A stretch of DNA of 64,000 bases from contig CATZGB010000002.1 in the NCBI GenBank assembly GCA_958418815.1, forward strand, positions 1 through 64,000, written 5' to 3'. A program made the translations under genes and the position numbers. The stretch's first letter is position 1; each line of letters opens with the position of its first letter. The notes beneath the pieces were generated by a model. That model saw nothing but the letters and a program-made list of their open reading frames with translations, ran no database searches and had not been told where the DNA came from. Positions 1-8,899 of the stretch are shown here, in pieces. This stretch comes from an uncultured Bacteroidales bacterium. GTDB lineage: Bacteria > Bacteroidota > Bacteroidia > Bacteroidales > Muribaculaceae.

Positions 1-59
1 TATATCAATTTTGCCCATGCGGCTTAGTATAAATTAATTTTTACGACTTACTTATAGTG

Positions 60-1172
60 TCACTTTATCTCGATGTTGAAGTCGCCGTCGAATCCGGGAT
101 GGATGCCCACACCTCCGGCGGCTTCTGAGGTCAGGAACGGGCCTCTGATTTCAGTCAGCTTCCCCCTGACCACAGGCGCCTCGATGGGGACGGTGGAGGC
201 GATTTTTGTGTTGTCATGCCGGGAGTAGACATCGAGGGCGACCTGCACCGAGGTCTGGCTGCCGTTGACAAACACATGGTCAAACGCAAGTTCGGCGGTC
301 GATGTGTCGATGCCTTTCACCACCCCGTCAAACCAACGGCCCACCGACGAGTCAATCGGCTTGTCGGTTACGGCGTTGTAGACCGAGGGCATGTAACCGG
401 TGTATCTGACCACGATGCGGTAATCACCCAACGCCGCCGTCACCCCCTCGGGGCGCGCGGGAAGAGGCCCGGAGAGACTTCCCCCCTCGCGGCGGCTCAG
501 AAACTCGCCGACGTCGGTGGTCACAAACCTGAAACGGGCCAGTGGACGTTTCATCTCAACGTAAGCGTGGCCGCCATCCGGCGCAGCGACTGTCAGCGGA
601 GCCTCGCCGCGGAACGCGTCCCTGGCTTCGCGGTTGCCCGGATGGCAGCCGTCGTCGCGCGACACCAGGGATATATGACGGAAATCAGAAGTGTCGTAAT
701 AAAGGTCGGATTCCCCTCCCCCGACAACATAATCACCCCACACAAGCACTTTGTAATCCCCGGCGGGAAGCCGCGTCTCCAAAGACCTGTCGAGGTCTTC
801 AATGTCGGAGGTGGTCAACACCATCGAGCGGAACAGGCTTCCTGACTCCCCTCTGGAGTCGGAGGAGGGCATGGAGTATATGTCCACACTGTACCTGAAA
901 TCATGGGATTGGTCTACATTCCCACGGGTCTGCAGGCCGCCCGGCGATGACGGGTCATAGACGACCGTCGTGTAAAGGGGCATGTCGCCTGTGAGGAAAT
1001 GGAGGTCGATGACACACACCGGCTCCTCTGCCGCCGGTGGCGCGGGAGGCCCATCCTCCGGAAACTCGTGGACATCACAGGCGGTCGCCATCAGCAACGA
1101 CAGCCACGCGCCATAGCCCAGCAGCCTCCTTCCGAGACGACGGCCATAAACAACAGATTCCACAGTCTTCAT
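60..1172 (-). CDS. FimB/Mfa2-like fimbrial anchor or accessory lipoprotein
   Basis: Predicted 370-residue lipoprotein. The N-terminus carries a basic stretch (GRRLGRR), a hydrophobic segment and a lipobox-like LMATAC, followed by Asp-Val-His-Glu-Phe-Pro; a Cys-Asp-Val-His-Glu opening is common in FimB/Mfa2-type minor fimbrillins of Bacteroidales. The body is beta-rich with no enzymatic motif. Family knowledge: such proteins anchor or terminate type V fimbriae at the outer membrane. It overlaps the upstream DUF3575-type gene by 4 nt (stop/start coupling), which fits a fimbria operon whose major subunit probably lies left of the window edge. The exact family (FimB/Mfa2 versus a related DUF) cannot be settled by eye. 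Confidence 0.6.
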   Translation of the reverse strand: MKTVESVVYGRRLGRRLLGYGAWLSLLMATACDVHEFPEDGPPAPPAAEEPVCVIDLHFLTGDMPLYTTVVYDPSSPGGLQTRGNVDQSHDFRYSVDIYSMPSSDSRGESGSLFRSMVLTTSDIEDLDRSLETRLPAGDYKVLVWGDYVVGGGESDLYYDTSDFRHISLVSRDDGCHPGNREARDAFRGEAPLTVAAPDGGHAYVEMKRPLARFRFVTTDVGEFLSRREGGSLSGPLPARPEGVTAALGDYRIVVRYTGYMPSVYNAVTDKPIDSSVGRWFDGVVKGIDTSTAELAFDHVFVNGSQTSVQVALDVYSRHDNTKIASTVPIEAPVVRGKLTEIRGPFLTSEAAGGVGIHPGFDGDFNIEIK

Positions 1173-2479
1173 CTCGGGTCAAGGTTAAAGGTGTAAACTA
1201 CTGAAAGCGAGACATGATCGACACCGCCCCAAATACGGCTGACCGAGTCATAGAGCCGTCCGTTACGGCGGTTGTCAAAGCGGTCGTAACGGAGGGAATA
1301 GACACCCGCGCCCACGGCGCACTCCGCATGCCAGCGTTTGTCGCGCGACAGCGGCAGGCGATAGCCCACTCCGAAGCCTCCACCCAGTGCGGGATGGGTG
1401 CCGTCGGTGTCCTGTATGCGCCACTCCCAGCCCGGGAGCGCCACATTATATGATATCATTGCGAGATGCGCCTCCACAAACCATCCGTCATGACCGTCAG
1501 CAAACCAGCATCTTGCCTCGGGACGCAACTGGAAGGTGCGGAACTTCCGGGTGACCTTGCCATAATCCCAGGCCGAATAGGCCACACCGAGACCGAGCGA
1601 CCAACGGCAGGCGAAATCCCATTCCCCGGCGATATTGGTCACGGCAGCGGCCCAAGCCGGAAGCGAGGTCTTGACGCGCCAGCTGCCTGAGCCACACGCG
1701 GGCAGAGAGGGCGCATCGCCTGAAGGCTCGACATCAATGGCGACAACGGGGAGCGGCTCTGGCTCCGTTTCAACTACCGGCAGCTCCTCATCGCCGTCGG
1801 GACAACCTCCGGAGTCAACCGGAGGCTCCGCCGGGGCCACCTTTATTATAATGACATATGCCTTGCGCATACCGGGGAAGACCTCTTTTGCCAGGATGTG
1901 CCAGACGCGCCCTGACTCCATGCGCTTCAACGCGCGGAGCCTGCGGTCGACATCGGCGGGCGAGTCATCATCCCCCTCACCTATCACCTCAAGCACCGCC
2001 TCCTGCCATGGATAGCCGCCCCTGCTCACAAGGGCGCGGAAGGTGTCCCAGGGAATCACCGACTCCCCGCGGGCGAGCAGGCTGTCAGGGAGACCGGTCT
2101 CGCGGTTGACATACTCCATCAGCGACTCCATCCGTCGCCTGGAAAGCTCATTGTTAAGACGCGTGCCCCCGTCGGGCGAAGCAGCGCCGCGCACTGTCAC
2201 CGACTCCACCACCAGCGATGTGTCGCCGGCGATTTCCACAAGCTGGCGTTTTATCTCGGCCAAAGCCTCGGCGTTGGACGCGAGGCCGCAATCTATGTTC
2301 CAGCGGTTTATGTCAAAATCCACTGAAATCTCCGTGCGCAATCCCGCATACGCGTCCCTGACGGGAGTGACAGCCACCCCATCTTGCACGGCCAGCAAAA
2401 ACAACAGGTTCACCGCCAAAGCCTTGGCAAGCCCAGGCAGCCACAGATGGCCTTTGTAGCGGCAGAGAGAGGGATACAT
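1169..2479 (-). CDS. OmpA/DUF3868-like plus DUF3575-like outer-membrane protein of a fimbrial operon
   Basis: 436-residue exported protein. After an N-terminal hydrophobic segment (about residues 18-37) comes an OmpA-like alpha/beta region (residues about 50-210) with the motif VRGAASPDGGTRLNNELSRR, typical of peptidoglycan-associated OmpA_C-like or DUF3868 domains. A Pro/Glu-rich linker (about 215-260) follows, then a C-terminal region of alternating aromatic strands (about 270-436, ending in YTFNLDPR) resembling the DUF3575 barrel. Family knowledge: DUF3575/DUF3868 proteins sit next to Mfa/Fim fimbrial genes in Bacteroidales. It is first in the operon, has a full consensus promoter upstream, and is translationally coupled to the downstream lipoprotein gene. 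Role in fimbrial assembly or wall anchoring is inferred. Confidence 0.65.
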   Translation of the reverse strand: MYPSLCRYKGHLWLPGLAKALAVNLLFLLAVQDGVAVTPVRDAYAGLRTEISVDFDINRWNIDCGLASNAEALAEIKRQLVEIAGDTSLVVESVTVRGAASPDGGTRLNNELSRRRMESLMEYVNRETGLPDSLLARGESVIPWDTFRALVSRGGYPWQEAVLEVIGEGDDDSPADVDRRLRALKRMESGRVWHILAKEVFPGMRKAYVIIIKVAPAEPPVDSGGCPDGDEELPVVETEPEPLPVVAIDVEPSGDAPSLPACGSGSWRVKTSLPAWAAAVTNIAGEWDFACRWSLGLGVAYSAWDYGKVTRKFRTFQLRPEARCWFADGHDGWFVEAHLAMISYNVALPGWEWRIQDTDGTHPALGGGFGVGYRLPLSRDKRWHAECAVGAGVYSLRYDRFDNRRNGRLYDSVSRIWGGVDHVSLSVVYTFNLDPR

Positions 2480-2517
2480 ATGGTTTAGTAATAAGGAATC
2501 AACAGAAGGTTAAAGAC

Positions 2518-2541
2518 AAATGCCGGGTTAGTGCGGCATTT
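2518..2541 (-). other. Small hairpin in the 5' leader of the fimbrial operon
   Basis: A perfect 8-bp inverted repeat (AAATGCCG at 2518-2525 and CGGCATTT at 2534-2541) with an 8-nt loop lies between the promoter and the first gene. It could protect the transcript or regulate translation. Function is unknown. Confidence 0.4.
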
Positions 2542-2561
2542 ATAACATCACTATTATGCTG

Positions 2562-2592
2562 CAAAGTTAACTAATAACCAATTAATTGCAAA
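2562..2592 (-). promoter_or_regulatory. Bacteroidetes-type promoter of the fimbrial operon
   Basis: On the minus strand, TTTG (2592-2589) is followed after 19 nt by TAACTTTG (2569-2562), matching the Bacteroidetes primary sigma consensus TTTG-N19/20-TAnnTTTG. Predicted transcription start is about 2555, giving a leader of roughly 75 nt. Confidence 0.65.
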
Positions 2593-2808
2593 ATTTATTA
2601 TGACAGCACGGCCACATTTAACCATTTTTAACCAATATTATACTGCATAAACGCCCAATATCCACCATCAGAGGACACGCCATATAGAAGGCACAGTCAG
2701 CATGATGCCTCGTCGATGCCTGCCACGGAAACCGACCCACTCAACCATTTGGCACGGAGTTTGTTTTAAAATTAGATAAAGAAATAAAAACAGTTTCAAA
2801 CCACAGAT
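2593..2808. other. Intergenic region upstream of clpB
   Basis: This is the clpB-proximal part of a 329-bp divergent intergenic region. The left half is AT-rich. I see a TTTG at 2760-2763 but no convincing TAnnTTTG partner, and no obvious inverted CIRCE-type heat-shock operator. Nothing else recognisable. Confidence 0.4.
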
Positions 2809-5397
2809 ATGAATTTCAACAGTTTCACTATCAAGTCGCAGGAGGCTATCCAGAAAGCCCTCGAACTCACTCGCGGGGCCGGACAGCAGCAAATCGAGCC
2901 TGTCCACCTGCTGAAAGCCATAATGCTCGAGGGGGAGTCCCTTGTGAAGTTCATTTTCCAAAAGGTGGGGGCCAACCAGGCTCTCGCCATGCAGCAGACC
3001 GACCGGGAGATTTCCACCCTGCCGAAAGTGTCGGGAGGCGAACCTTACCTGAGCCGCACCTCAAACGATGTGTTGCAGAAAGCGCTTGACATCGCCAAGA
3101 AACGCGGCGACGAATATGTCACCCTCGAGGCCATGCTGCTGGCGCTCTTCCAGACAAGTTCCCCGGCATCGACAATCCTCAAAGACGCGGGCCTGAGCGA
3201 GAAGGAGCTGGAAAGCGCGATTGACGAGCTGCGCAAGGGAAAAAAAGCCACAGACCAGAGCGCAGAAGACACCTATAATTCGCTCAACAAGTATGCCATC
3301 AACCTCAACGAACGCGCCAGAAGCGGCAAGCTCGACCCTGTGATCGGACGCGACGACGAGATTCGCCGTGTCTTGCAGATCCTGAGCCGACGCACCAAGA
3401 ACAACCCGATGCTCATCGGCGAGCCGGGAACCGGAAAGACAGCGATCGCCGAGGGACTGGCCCAGCGAATAGTGCGCGGAGACGTGCCTGAGAACCTGCG
3501 TACAAAGCAGATTTTCTCGCTCGACATGGGAGCGCTGGTGGCCGGAGCGAAATACAAGGGTGAGTTTGAGGAGCGCCTGAAGGCAATCGTCAACGAGGTC
3601 ACCCAGAGCGACGGGGAAATCATCCTCTTCATTGATGAGATCCACACACTCGTCGGAGCCGGAAAGGGTGAGGGGGCGATGGATGCCGCCAACATCCTCA
3701 AACCGGCCCTCGCCCGAGGCGAACTGCGCTCAATCGGCGCGACCACCCTTGACGAGTACCAGAAATATTTCGAGAAAGACAAGGCCCTCGAACGCCGTTT
3801 CCAGAAAGTGATGGTCAACGAGCCTGACGAGGCTTCGGCCATAGCCATACTCCGCGGTCTGAAAGAACGCTACGAGAACCACCACAAGGTGCGCATCCGC
3901 GACGAGGCGATTATCGCCGCCGTGACCCTCTCCGAGCGATACATCACCGACCGCTTCCTCCCCGACAAGGCCATAGACCTGGTAGACGAGGCCGCCTCCA
4001 AGCTCCGCCTGGAGATGGATTCCGTGCCGCAGGCCCTTGACGAGATTTCCCGCATGATCGCCCAGAAAGAAATCGAGCGTGAGGCCATAAAGCGCGAGGG
4101 CGACAAGGAGAAGGTGAAGGAAATCGAGAAGGACCTCGCCCAGATGCGCGAGGACGAAAAAGAGTTCACCGCCAAGTGGAAGGCCGAGAAAGAGCTTATC
4201 GACAAGGTGCAGCAAAACAAAATCGACATCGAGCAGCTCAACTTCGAGGCCGACAAGGCAGAGCGCGAGGGCGACTACGCCAAAGTTGCTGAAATCCGCT
4301 ATTCGCGTATCCAGCAAAAGGAGGAGGAGAACAAGACAATACAGGAGCAGCTCAAGATGATGCAGGGAGAGAAAGCCCTCATCAAGGAGGAGGTCGACTC
4401 CGAGGACATCGCCGATGTGGTGTCGAGATGGACCGGAATCCCTGTCAACAAGATGGTGCAGAGCGAGAAGGAGAAGCTCCTACATCTTGAGGAGGAACTT
4501 CACGACCGCGTTGTCGGACAAGACGAGGCCATCCGCGCCATAGCCGACGCGGTGCGCCGCTCACGCGCCGGCCTGAACGACCCCCGCCGCCCCATCGGAT
4601 CATTCATCTTCCTCGGCACAACCGGTGTCGGCAAGACCGAACTGGCCAAGGCGCTGGCCGAATACCTCTTTGACGACGAGAACATGATGACCCGAATCGA
4701 TATGAGCGAGTATCAGGAGAAGCATGCCGTCAGCCGCCTCGTGGGCGCGCCTCCGGGATATGTCGGATATGACGAGGGGGGCCAGCTGACAGAGGCCGTT
4801 CGCCGCAAGCCATACTCCGTGGTGCTGTTCGACGAAATCGAGAAAGCCCATCCCGACGTGTTCAACATCCTGCTGCAGGTGCTTGACGACGGCCGCCTCA
4901 CCGACAACAAGGGCCGCATGGTCAACTTCAAGAACACCATCATCATAATGACCTCAAACATGGGCTCGTCGGTCATCCGCGACAACTTCGCCAAGATGAC
5001 CCCCGAGAACAAAGATGAGACCGTGGAGAAGACCAAGCAGGAGGTGCTTGACATGCTCAAACAGACCATCCGCCCGGAATTCCTCAACCGTATCGACGAG
5101 ACCATCATGTTCACCCCCCTCAACGAGAAGGAAATCGAGGAAATCGTGGGCCTGCAGGTCAAGAGCGTCAAGAAAATGCTGTCGGCCAACGGCATCACCC
5201 TCGAGGTGACACCCGCCGCGCTCCACTTCCTGGCCGAGGAGGGCTACGACCCCGAGTTTGGCGCCCGTCCGGTCAAAAGGGTCATCCACCGCCTGGTGCT
5301 CAACCGCCTGTCGAAAGACATACTGGCGCAGACTGTCGACAAGAGCCGCCCCATCATCATCGATGTCAAGGATGGCGACCTGGTCTTCACCAACTGA
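2809..5397 (+). CDS. clpB: ATP-dependent disaggregase ClpB
   Basis: 862-residue Hsp100 chaperone, full length for the family. Order: N-terminal Clp_N repeat domain (about 1-150), AAA1 with Walker A GEPGTGKT at residues 204-211, a coiled-coil middle domain (about 400-530, rich in Lys/Glu with repeated KEIEKDL-type heptads), AAA2 with Walker A GTTGVGKT at 603-610, and the C-terminal D2-small domain. The long coiled-coil M domain distinguishes ClpB from ClpA and ClpC. Known role: with DnaK it extracts and refolds aggregated proteins in the cytosol after heat stress. It appears monocistronic. The ATG at 2809 gives the canonical Met-Asn-Phe start. Confidence 0.97.
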   Translation: MNFNSFTIKSQEAIQKALELTRGAGQQQIEPVHLLKAIMLEGESLVKFIFQKVGANQALAMQQTDREISTLPKVSGGEPYLSRTSNDVLQKALDIAKKRGDEYVTLEAMLLALFQTSSPASTILKDAGLSEKELESAIDELRKGKKATDQSAEDTYNSLNKYAINLNERARSGKLDPVIGRDDEIRRVLQILSRRTKNNPMLIGEPGTGKTAIAEGLAQRIVRGDVPENLRTKQIFSLDMGALVAGAKYKGEFEERLKAIVNEVTQSDGEIILFIDEIHTLVGAGKGEGAMDAANILKPALARGELRSIGATTLDEYQKYFEKDKALERRFQKVMVNEPDEASAIAILRGLKERYENHHKVRIRDEAIIAAVTLSERYITDRFLPDKAIDLVDEAASKLRLEMDSVPQALDEISRMIAQKEIEREAIKREGDKEKVKEIEKDLAQMREDEKEFTAKWKAEKELIDKVQQNKIDIEQLNFEADKAEREGDYAKVAEIRYSRIQQKEEENKTIQEQLKMMQGEKALIKEEVDSEDIADVVSRWTGIPVNKMVQSEKEKLLHLEEELHDRVVGQDEAIRAIADAVRRSRAGLNDPRRPIGSFIFLGTTGVGKTELAKALAEYLFDDENMMTRIDMSEYQEKHAVSRLVGAPPGYVGYDEGGQLTEAVRRKPYSVVLFDEIEKAHPDVFNILLQVLDDGRLTDNKGRMVNFKNTIIIMTSNMGSSVIRDNFAKMTPENKDETVEKTKQEVLDMLKQTIRPEFLNRIDETIMFTPLNEKEIEEIVGLQVKSVKKMLSANGITLEVTPAALHFLAEEGYDPEFGARPVKRVIHRLVLNRLSKDILAQTVDKSRPIIIDVKDGDLVFTN

Positions 5398-5598
5398 CAT
5401 ACAATCCTTACTTTGATAGCACACACCGGACACCTCCGTGTCAGGGCCGCGGCCCGAACGGTCAGCCCGCATCGCTTGCCTTGGCGAGGAAGCGTTGCCC
5501 GTAACTGCCCGAACCGCGCCCTGGAGGGCAGTCCCAACAGTGTGACATTACTGACTCACAAACACTAACCCAACACTAACTTCCAATCCGCGACAACT

Positions 5599-6060
5599 AT
5601 GAAAAAGTTTCTTTACATGCTTCTGCTGCTCCCTCTGGGACTGGTCTCCGCATCATGCGATGACGACAATAAGGTGCCGGATGTCGGCGTGCAGGCCACC
5701 GTGTCGGGCGGCGTTGTTGACAACAACACAATCTATGTCGTACAGGGCGAGCCACTCGTGATTGAACAGATGCAGATTGTCAACCACACCGGCAAAGACG
5801 CGGCAATCGGGGTGGTCAACTATTACATCGACGGCGTAGGAGCCGGGCAGTCGCTCGTAGCCCCCTACCGCTTCGAGTTCTTCACCGACAATCTCCCCGT
5901 CGGCAACCATGTGCTGACAGCCGAGATGCCGGTCTACGTGGTCGACTACCCCATCTGCTTCGGCGCGTTCAGCTTCCCGCTCCAGGTCGTGGAGGACGCA
6001 TCAGCGCTTCCGGGCGAACCCGAGACGGCCATACTTCCCGGCGTGATACGCGAGAAGTGA
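5599..6060 (+). CDS. Small putative lipoprotein, function unknown
   Basis: 153 residues with a clear lipoprotein signal: MKK, a Leu-rich core, then LVSASC followed by Asp-Asp-Asp-Asn. Acidic residues after the lipid Cys are compatible with surface export in Bacteroidetes. The mature part alternates beta-prone stretches and contains two Tyr-Val-Val segments; it resembles a small Ig-like sandwich but I recognise no family. It stands alone about 200 bp downstream of clpB and converges on the EamA gene across a strong hairpin. Confidence 0.7.
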   Translation: MKKFLYMLLLLPLGLVSASCDDDNKVPDVGVQATVSGGVVDNNTIYVVQGEPLVIEQMQIVNHTGKDAAIGVVNYYIDGVGAGQSLVAPYRFEFFTDNLPVGNHVLTAEMPVYVVDYPICFGAFSFPLQVVEDASALPGEPETAILPGVIREK

Positions 6061-6101
6061 CAATCTCCGGCTTACGGAGGCAAACGCCCCCCTGCTTATG
6101 G

Positions 6102-6147
6102 CAGACGCGGCGGCAACCCTGGATTCCACAGGTTGCCGCCGCGTCTG
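6102..6147. terminator. 17-bp hairpin between convergent genes (bidirectional terminator)
   Basis: Perfect 17-bp inverted repeat (6102-6118 and 6131-6147) with a 12-nt loop, between the stops of the small lipoprotein (+) and the EamA transporter (-). No long T tract follows, but position and stem strength suit a shared terminator. Confidence 0.7.
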
Positions 6148-6172
6148 TCTCGTCACTGCTCAGAAACGAGGG

Positions 6173-7105
6173 TCAACGCCTCCGTCTCAAGCGCGGAAAC
6201 ATCTTGCGGACACGAATCAACGGCCCCGAGATGCCGGGACCGGCTATGACAAGAATCACCGCCACGATTATGAGCATCAGGCCGCAGAAGACACGCGGAG
6301 TCACCACCTCCCCGAAAGCGAAGACCCCGATGACAACAGCCGTCACCGGCTCGAACGCTCCCAGGATGGCCGTCGGCGTGGAGCCTATCGCCTGTATAGC
6401 CCCGTTGGTGCAGCCAAACGACAGCGCGGTGGGGAATATCGCCAGTCCGGCCACACAACCCCACAGCCGCCAGTCGGGCAACACAGGGAAAAGAGGCTCG
6501 CCGGAAGCGAGCAGCCTGACCATGAACAGGCTCAACCCGAAGAGCAGCACATAAAATGTCACTGTCAGGGTGGCCACCCTCGCCAGTGAGGTCTTGTTGA
6601 CGGCCACGATGTATATGGCGTAGGTAAGCGCCGAGGCCGTGACGAGCAATGTGCCGATGACACTCACGAAACCTCCTCCGGGATTCCCCATCAGCAGCCC
6701 GATGCCGGCGGTGGCCAGGGCTATGCAAAAGATGGTCATCCATCCCGTTTTCTCCCTGTAAACCGCCGCCATGATGACAGCCACCATGATTGGGTACACG
6801 AAAAGTATGGTCGAGGCGATGCCCACATCCATATAATTGTAGCTCATGAACAGCGTCAGCGACGACAACGCCACAAGCAACCCCAGCACGACCAGTGTCA
6901 GCAACTGGCGACGCGACACATTGAAGCCGCGTCCGCGCAACAGAATCATCGCCGCCACCACCGGCAACGCCACGAGGTAACGGAGAAACAATACCGAATC
7001 CGGTGTCAGGCCGACTTCATACAGCGGGATGGCAAACAACGGGTTGGTGCCGTAGCTGGCCGCCGCAATCACCCCGAGCGCGTATCCTTTGATGTTATTC
7101 TTCAT
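6173..7105 (-). CDS. EamA/DMT-family transporter
   Basis: 310-residue inner-membrane protein with about ten hydrophobic segments arranged as two five-helix EamA repeats, starting with GVIAAASYGTNPLFAIPL and with a second repeat from about residue 155. Family knowledge: drug/metabolite transporters export small metabolites such as amino acids or nucleosides; substrate cannot be read from sequence. The C-terminus is strongly basic (RKMFPRLRRRR), consistent with a cytosolic tail. It is divergent from the LysE-family gene; both promoters lie in the 7106-7258 gap. Confidence 0.85.
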   Translation of the reverse strand: MKNNIKGYALGVIAAASYGTNPLFAIPLYEVGLTPDSVLFLRYLVALPVVAAMILLRGRGFNVSRRQLLTLVVLGLLVALSSLTLFMSYNYMDVGIASTILFVYPIMVAVIMAAVYREKTGWMTIFCIALATAGIGLLMGNPGGGFVSVIGTLLVTASALTYAIYIVAVNKTSLARVATLTVTFYVLLFGLSLFMVRLLASGEPLFPVLPDWRLWGCVAGLAIFPTALSFGCTNGAIQAIGSTPTAILGAFEPVTAVVIGVFAFGEVVTPRVFCGLMLIIVAVILVIAGPGISGPLIRVRKMFPRLRRRR

Positions 7106-7169
7106 GATTCAGCAGAATGAATATGATCTTTATGCCTGGAAACCGCAGGCCAACGACAAATGTTTTATG

Positions 7170-7177
7170 CAAAGGTA
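7170..7177 (-). promoter_or_regulatory. -7 box for the EamA gene
   Basis: TACCTTTG on the minus strand matches TAnnTTTG. The -33 element is weak (TGTG about 20 nt upstream). Predicted leader of roughly 60 nt. Confidence 0.4.
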
Positions 7178-7218
7178 ATCTTTCCCCGCGTCAACTCCAC
7201 ACCCAAAGTCAATATTTT

Positions 7219-7250
7219 TTTGGAAGCTTGGGGCAGTTTAATTAACTTTG
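7219..7250 (+). promoter_or_regulatory. Bacteroidetes promoter of the LysE-family gene
   Basis: TTTG (7219-7222), 20-nt spacer, TAACTTTG (7243-7250): full consensus. Predicted start near 7257 lies only about 2 nt before the ATG at 7259, so the mRNA may be leaderless or nearly so. This also argues against an earlier start at 7160. Confidence 0.65.
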
Positions 7251-7258
7251 CAAGTCGG

Positions 7259-7912
7259 ATGGATATTTTCTTCCACATATTGACCAGCGGGCTTCTCATC
7301 GGCATCTTCGTTTCCGCGCCGATGGGCCCGATCGGCATGCTCGTGATACAGCGCACCCTCAACAAGGGGCGGCGCCCCGCGCTGTTCACCGGTATCGGGG
7401 CCGCGCTGTCTGACCTGACCTACAGCCTGCTGACCGGACTGGGACTATCGTTCGTCACCGATTTCATCACCGCCAACGAGATGCTGCTCCAGATTCTCGG
7501 AAGCCTCGTGCTGCTGGCATTCGCTTTCTATCTGTTCAAGAAAAACCCCACAATAGCCCTGAAAAAGCCCGAGGATGTCCCCAACAGTTTCTGGAAAGAC
7601 TTCGTGACAGGCTTCCTGTTCACCTTCGCCAACCCCCTGATACTGTTCTTCATAATCGGCCTCTTCGCCCGGTTCAATTTCATTCTGCCGGAGTTCAGAT
7701 ATTACCATTACGTGCTGGGGTATGTGTCGATATTCGCCGGCGCGCTGCTATGGTGGTGGGTAATCACCTACTTCGTCAACAAGGTAAGGACCCATTTCAA
7801 CATGCGCTCGCTCTGGATTTTCAACCGAATAATCGCCGGCATACTCGCCATAATGGCCCTATACGGCCTGTACAGCGGGCTGGATGTATATCTCAATCTC
7901 CCCAACATCTGA
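7259..7912 (+). CDS. LysE/RhtB-family amino-acid exporter
   Basis: 217 residues from the ATG at 7259, chosen because the promoter overlaps any longer reading frame and because the family starts here with a membrane helix. Motif APMGPIGMLVIQRTLNKGRR (about residues 20-39) is the typical LysE signature in the first loop; six hydrophobic helices follow. Family knowledge: proton-coupled efflux of amino acids or similar compounds across the inner membrane. It is followed 51 bp downstream by a CBM9-like gene, possibly cotranscribed. Confidence 0.85.
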   Translation: MDIFFHILTSGLLIGIFVSAPMGPIGMLVIQRTLNKGRRPALFTGIGAALSDLTYSLLTGLGLSFVTDFITANEMLLQILGSLVLLAFAFYLFKKNPTIALKKPEDVPNSFWKDFVTGFLFTFANPLILFFIIGLFARFNFILPEFRYYHYVLGYVSIFAGALLWWWVITYFVNKVRTHFNMRSLWIFNRIIAGILAIMALYGLYSGLDVYLNLPNI

Positions 7913-7963
7913 CCGTCCACACAAACCGACGCCCCCACACCAATCCACTAAAGCCAACCGACA

Positions 7964-8620
7964 ATGAAAAGAGAAATATCGGCCTCGCTGCCCTACGCCC
8001 CCGCGCTCGAAGAGCATTCCCTCCCCGAAATAGCCGGAATGCTCGAGGAGGTCGGCACACGCCTCTCGGTCGAGTCGCTCAACTGGCCCGAGGAGTTTCC
8101 CTACCGCCCGCTGACGGTGGTATCCGCGGCCCACTCCGGGGAACACATCTTCCTGGATTTCTTTGTCAGGTGCAACTACCTGCGCGCCGAGAACTACACC
8201 CCCAACTCACCGGTAAGCGAAGACTCATGCGTGGAGTTCTTCGTCTCTGCGCCCGGCAATCCCGACGCGTACTGGAGCTTCTGTTTCAACTGCATCGGCA
8301 CCACAAGAGCCAAATGGCGCGACGGGGCGACATCCCGTTTCCTCACCCCCGAGGAACTGTCGCAGGTCAAGGTCTACCCGTCGGTCGGCACCCGCCCGTT
8401 CCAGGAGGTGGAGGGTTCATTCATCTGGAGCGTCACCGTGGCCATACCTGTGGCGCTGCTCGGGCTCAGCTACAAAGGGGAGGCAATCGAGCTGAAAGCC
8501 AACTTCAACAAATGCGCCTCATCGACCTCCCAGCCCCACTACCTGTCTTGGTCTCCAATCGACTCGGCCCATCCCGATTTCCACCGGCCCGACTGCTTCG
8601 CCCCGCTGACCCTGGAATGA
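7964..8620 (+). CDS. Carbohydrate-binding family 9-like protein
   Basis: 218 residues, no signal peptide visible. The sequence suits CBM9_2-like (DOMON-type) beta sandwiches: SEDSCVEFFVSAPGNPDAYW near residues 85-105, and a C-terminal HPDFHRPDCFAPL motif. Homologues in Bacteroidales are annotated as carbohydrate-binding family 9-like proteins of unknown cellular role. It sits between the LysE exporter and purH without an evident tight operon. The binding specificity is not predictable from sequence. Confidence 0.7.
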   Translation: MKREISASLPYAPALEEHSLPEIAGMLEEVGTRLSVESLNWPEEFPYRPLTVVSAAHSGEHIFLDFFVRCNYLRAENYTPNSPVSEDSCVEFFVSAPGNPDAYWSFCFNCIGTTRAKWRDGATSRFLTPEELSQVKVYPSVGTRPFQEVEGSFIWSVTVAIPVALLGLSYKGEAIELKANFNKCASSTSQPHYLSWSPIDSAHPDFHRPDCFAPLTLE

Positions 8621-8745
8621 CGCGCGGCCCCGCCAAGACTCCGCCGCACACGGCCCTGACTACATAACAGCCGCAATCATCAAAAAAATCAGCGCAAGCG
8701 GAATTTTAGGAGAGAAGTTGTAACTGTAATGTCGAAAAAAAACGC

Positions 8746-8753
8746 TAACTTTG
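8746..8753 (+). promoter_or_regulatory. -7 box of the purH transcript
   Basis: TAACTTTG followed by C matches the -7 consensus; no good TTTG at -33. Predicted start is about 8760, leaving an unusually long leader of about 140 nt before purH. Confidence 0.5.
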
Positions 8754-8774
8754 CAGTCTAAAAATGGCGTCCCC

Positions 8775-8880
8775 CGCAACCCGGGGATATACAGCCCTCT
8801 GGCTGCGCCCTTGTGGATTCCGCGCCGGAGGGCACGGACACAAAGGCGGCATAGCCATTATTCCACCTATCAGGAATCTG
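8775..8880 (+). promoter_or_regulatory. Structured 5' leader of purH
   Basis: The leader contains several stems. CCCCG/CGGGG encloses a short loop at the start. A 10-bp helix (8794-8803 with 8824-8833, one G-U pair) is capped by a further GCG/CGC pairing. ATTCC/GGAAT (8860-8864 and 8873-8877) lies near the start codon. The density of pairing in an untranslated leader of a purine-biosynthesis gene suggests cis-regulation. I could not match it to the ZTP or purine riboswitch consensus. Confidence 0.4.
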
Positions 8881-8899
8881 TAAACGCGTTTATAGCACA

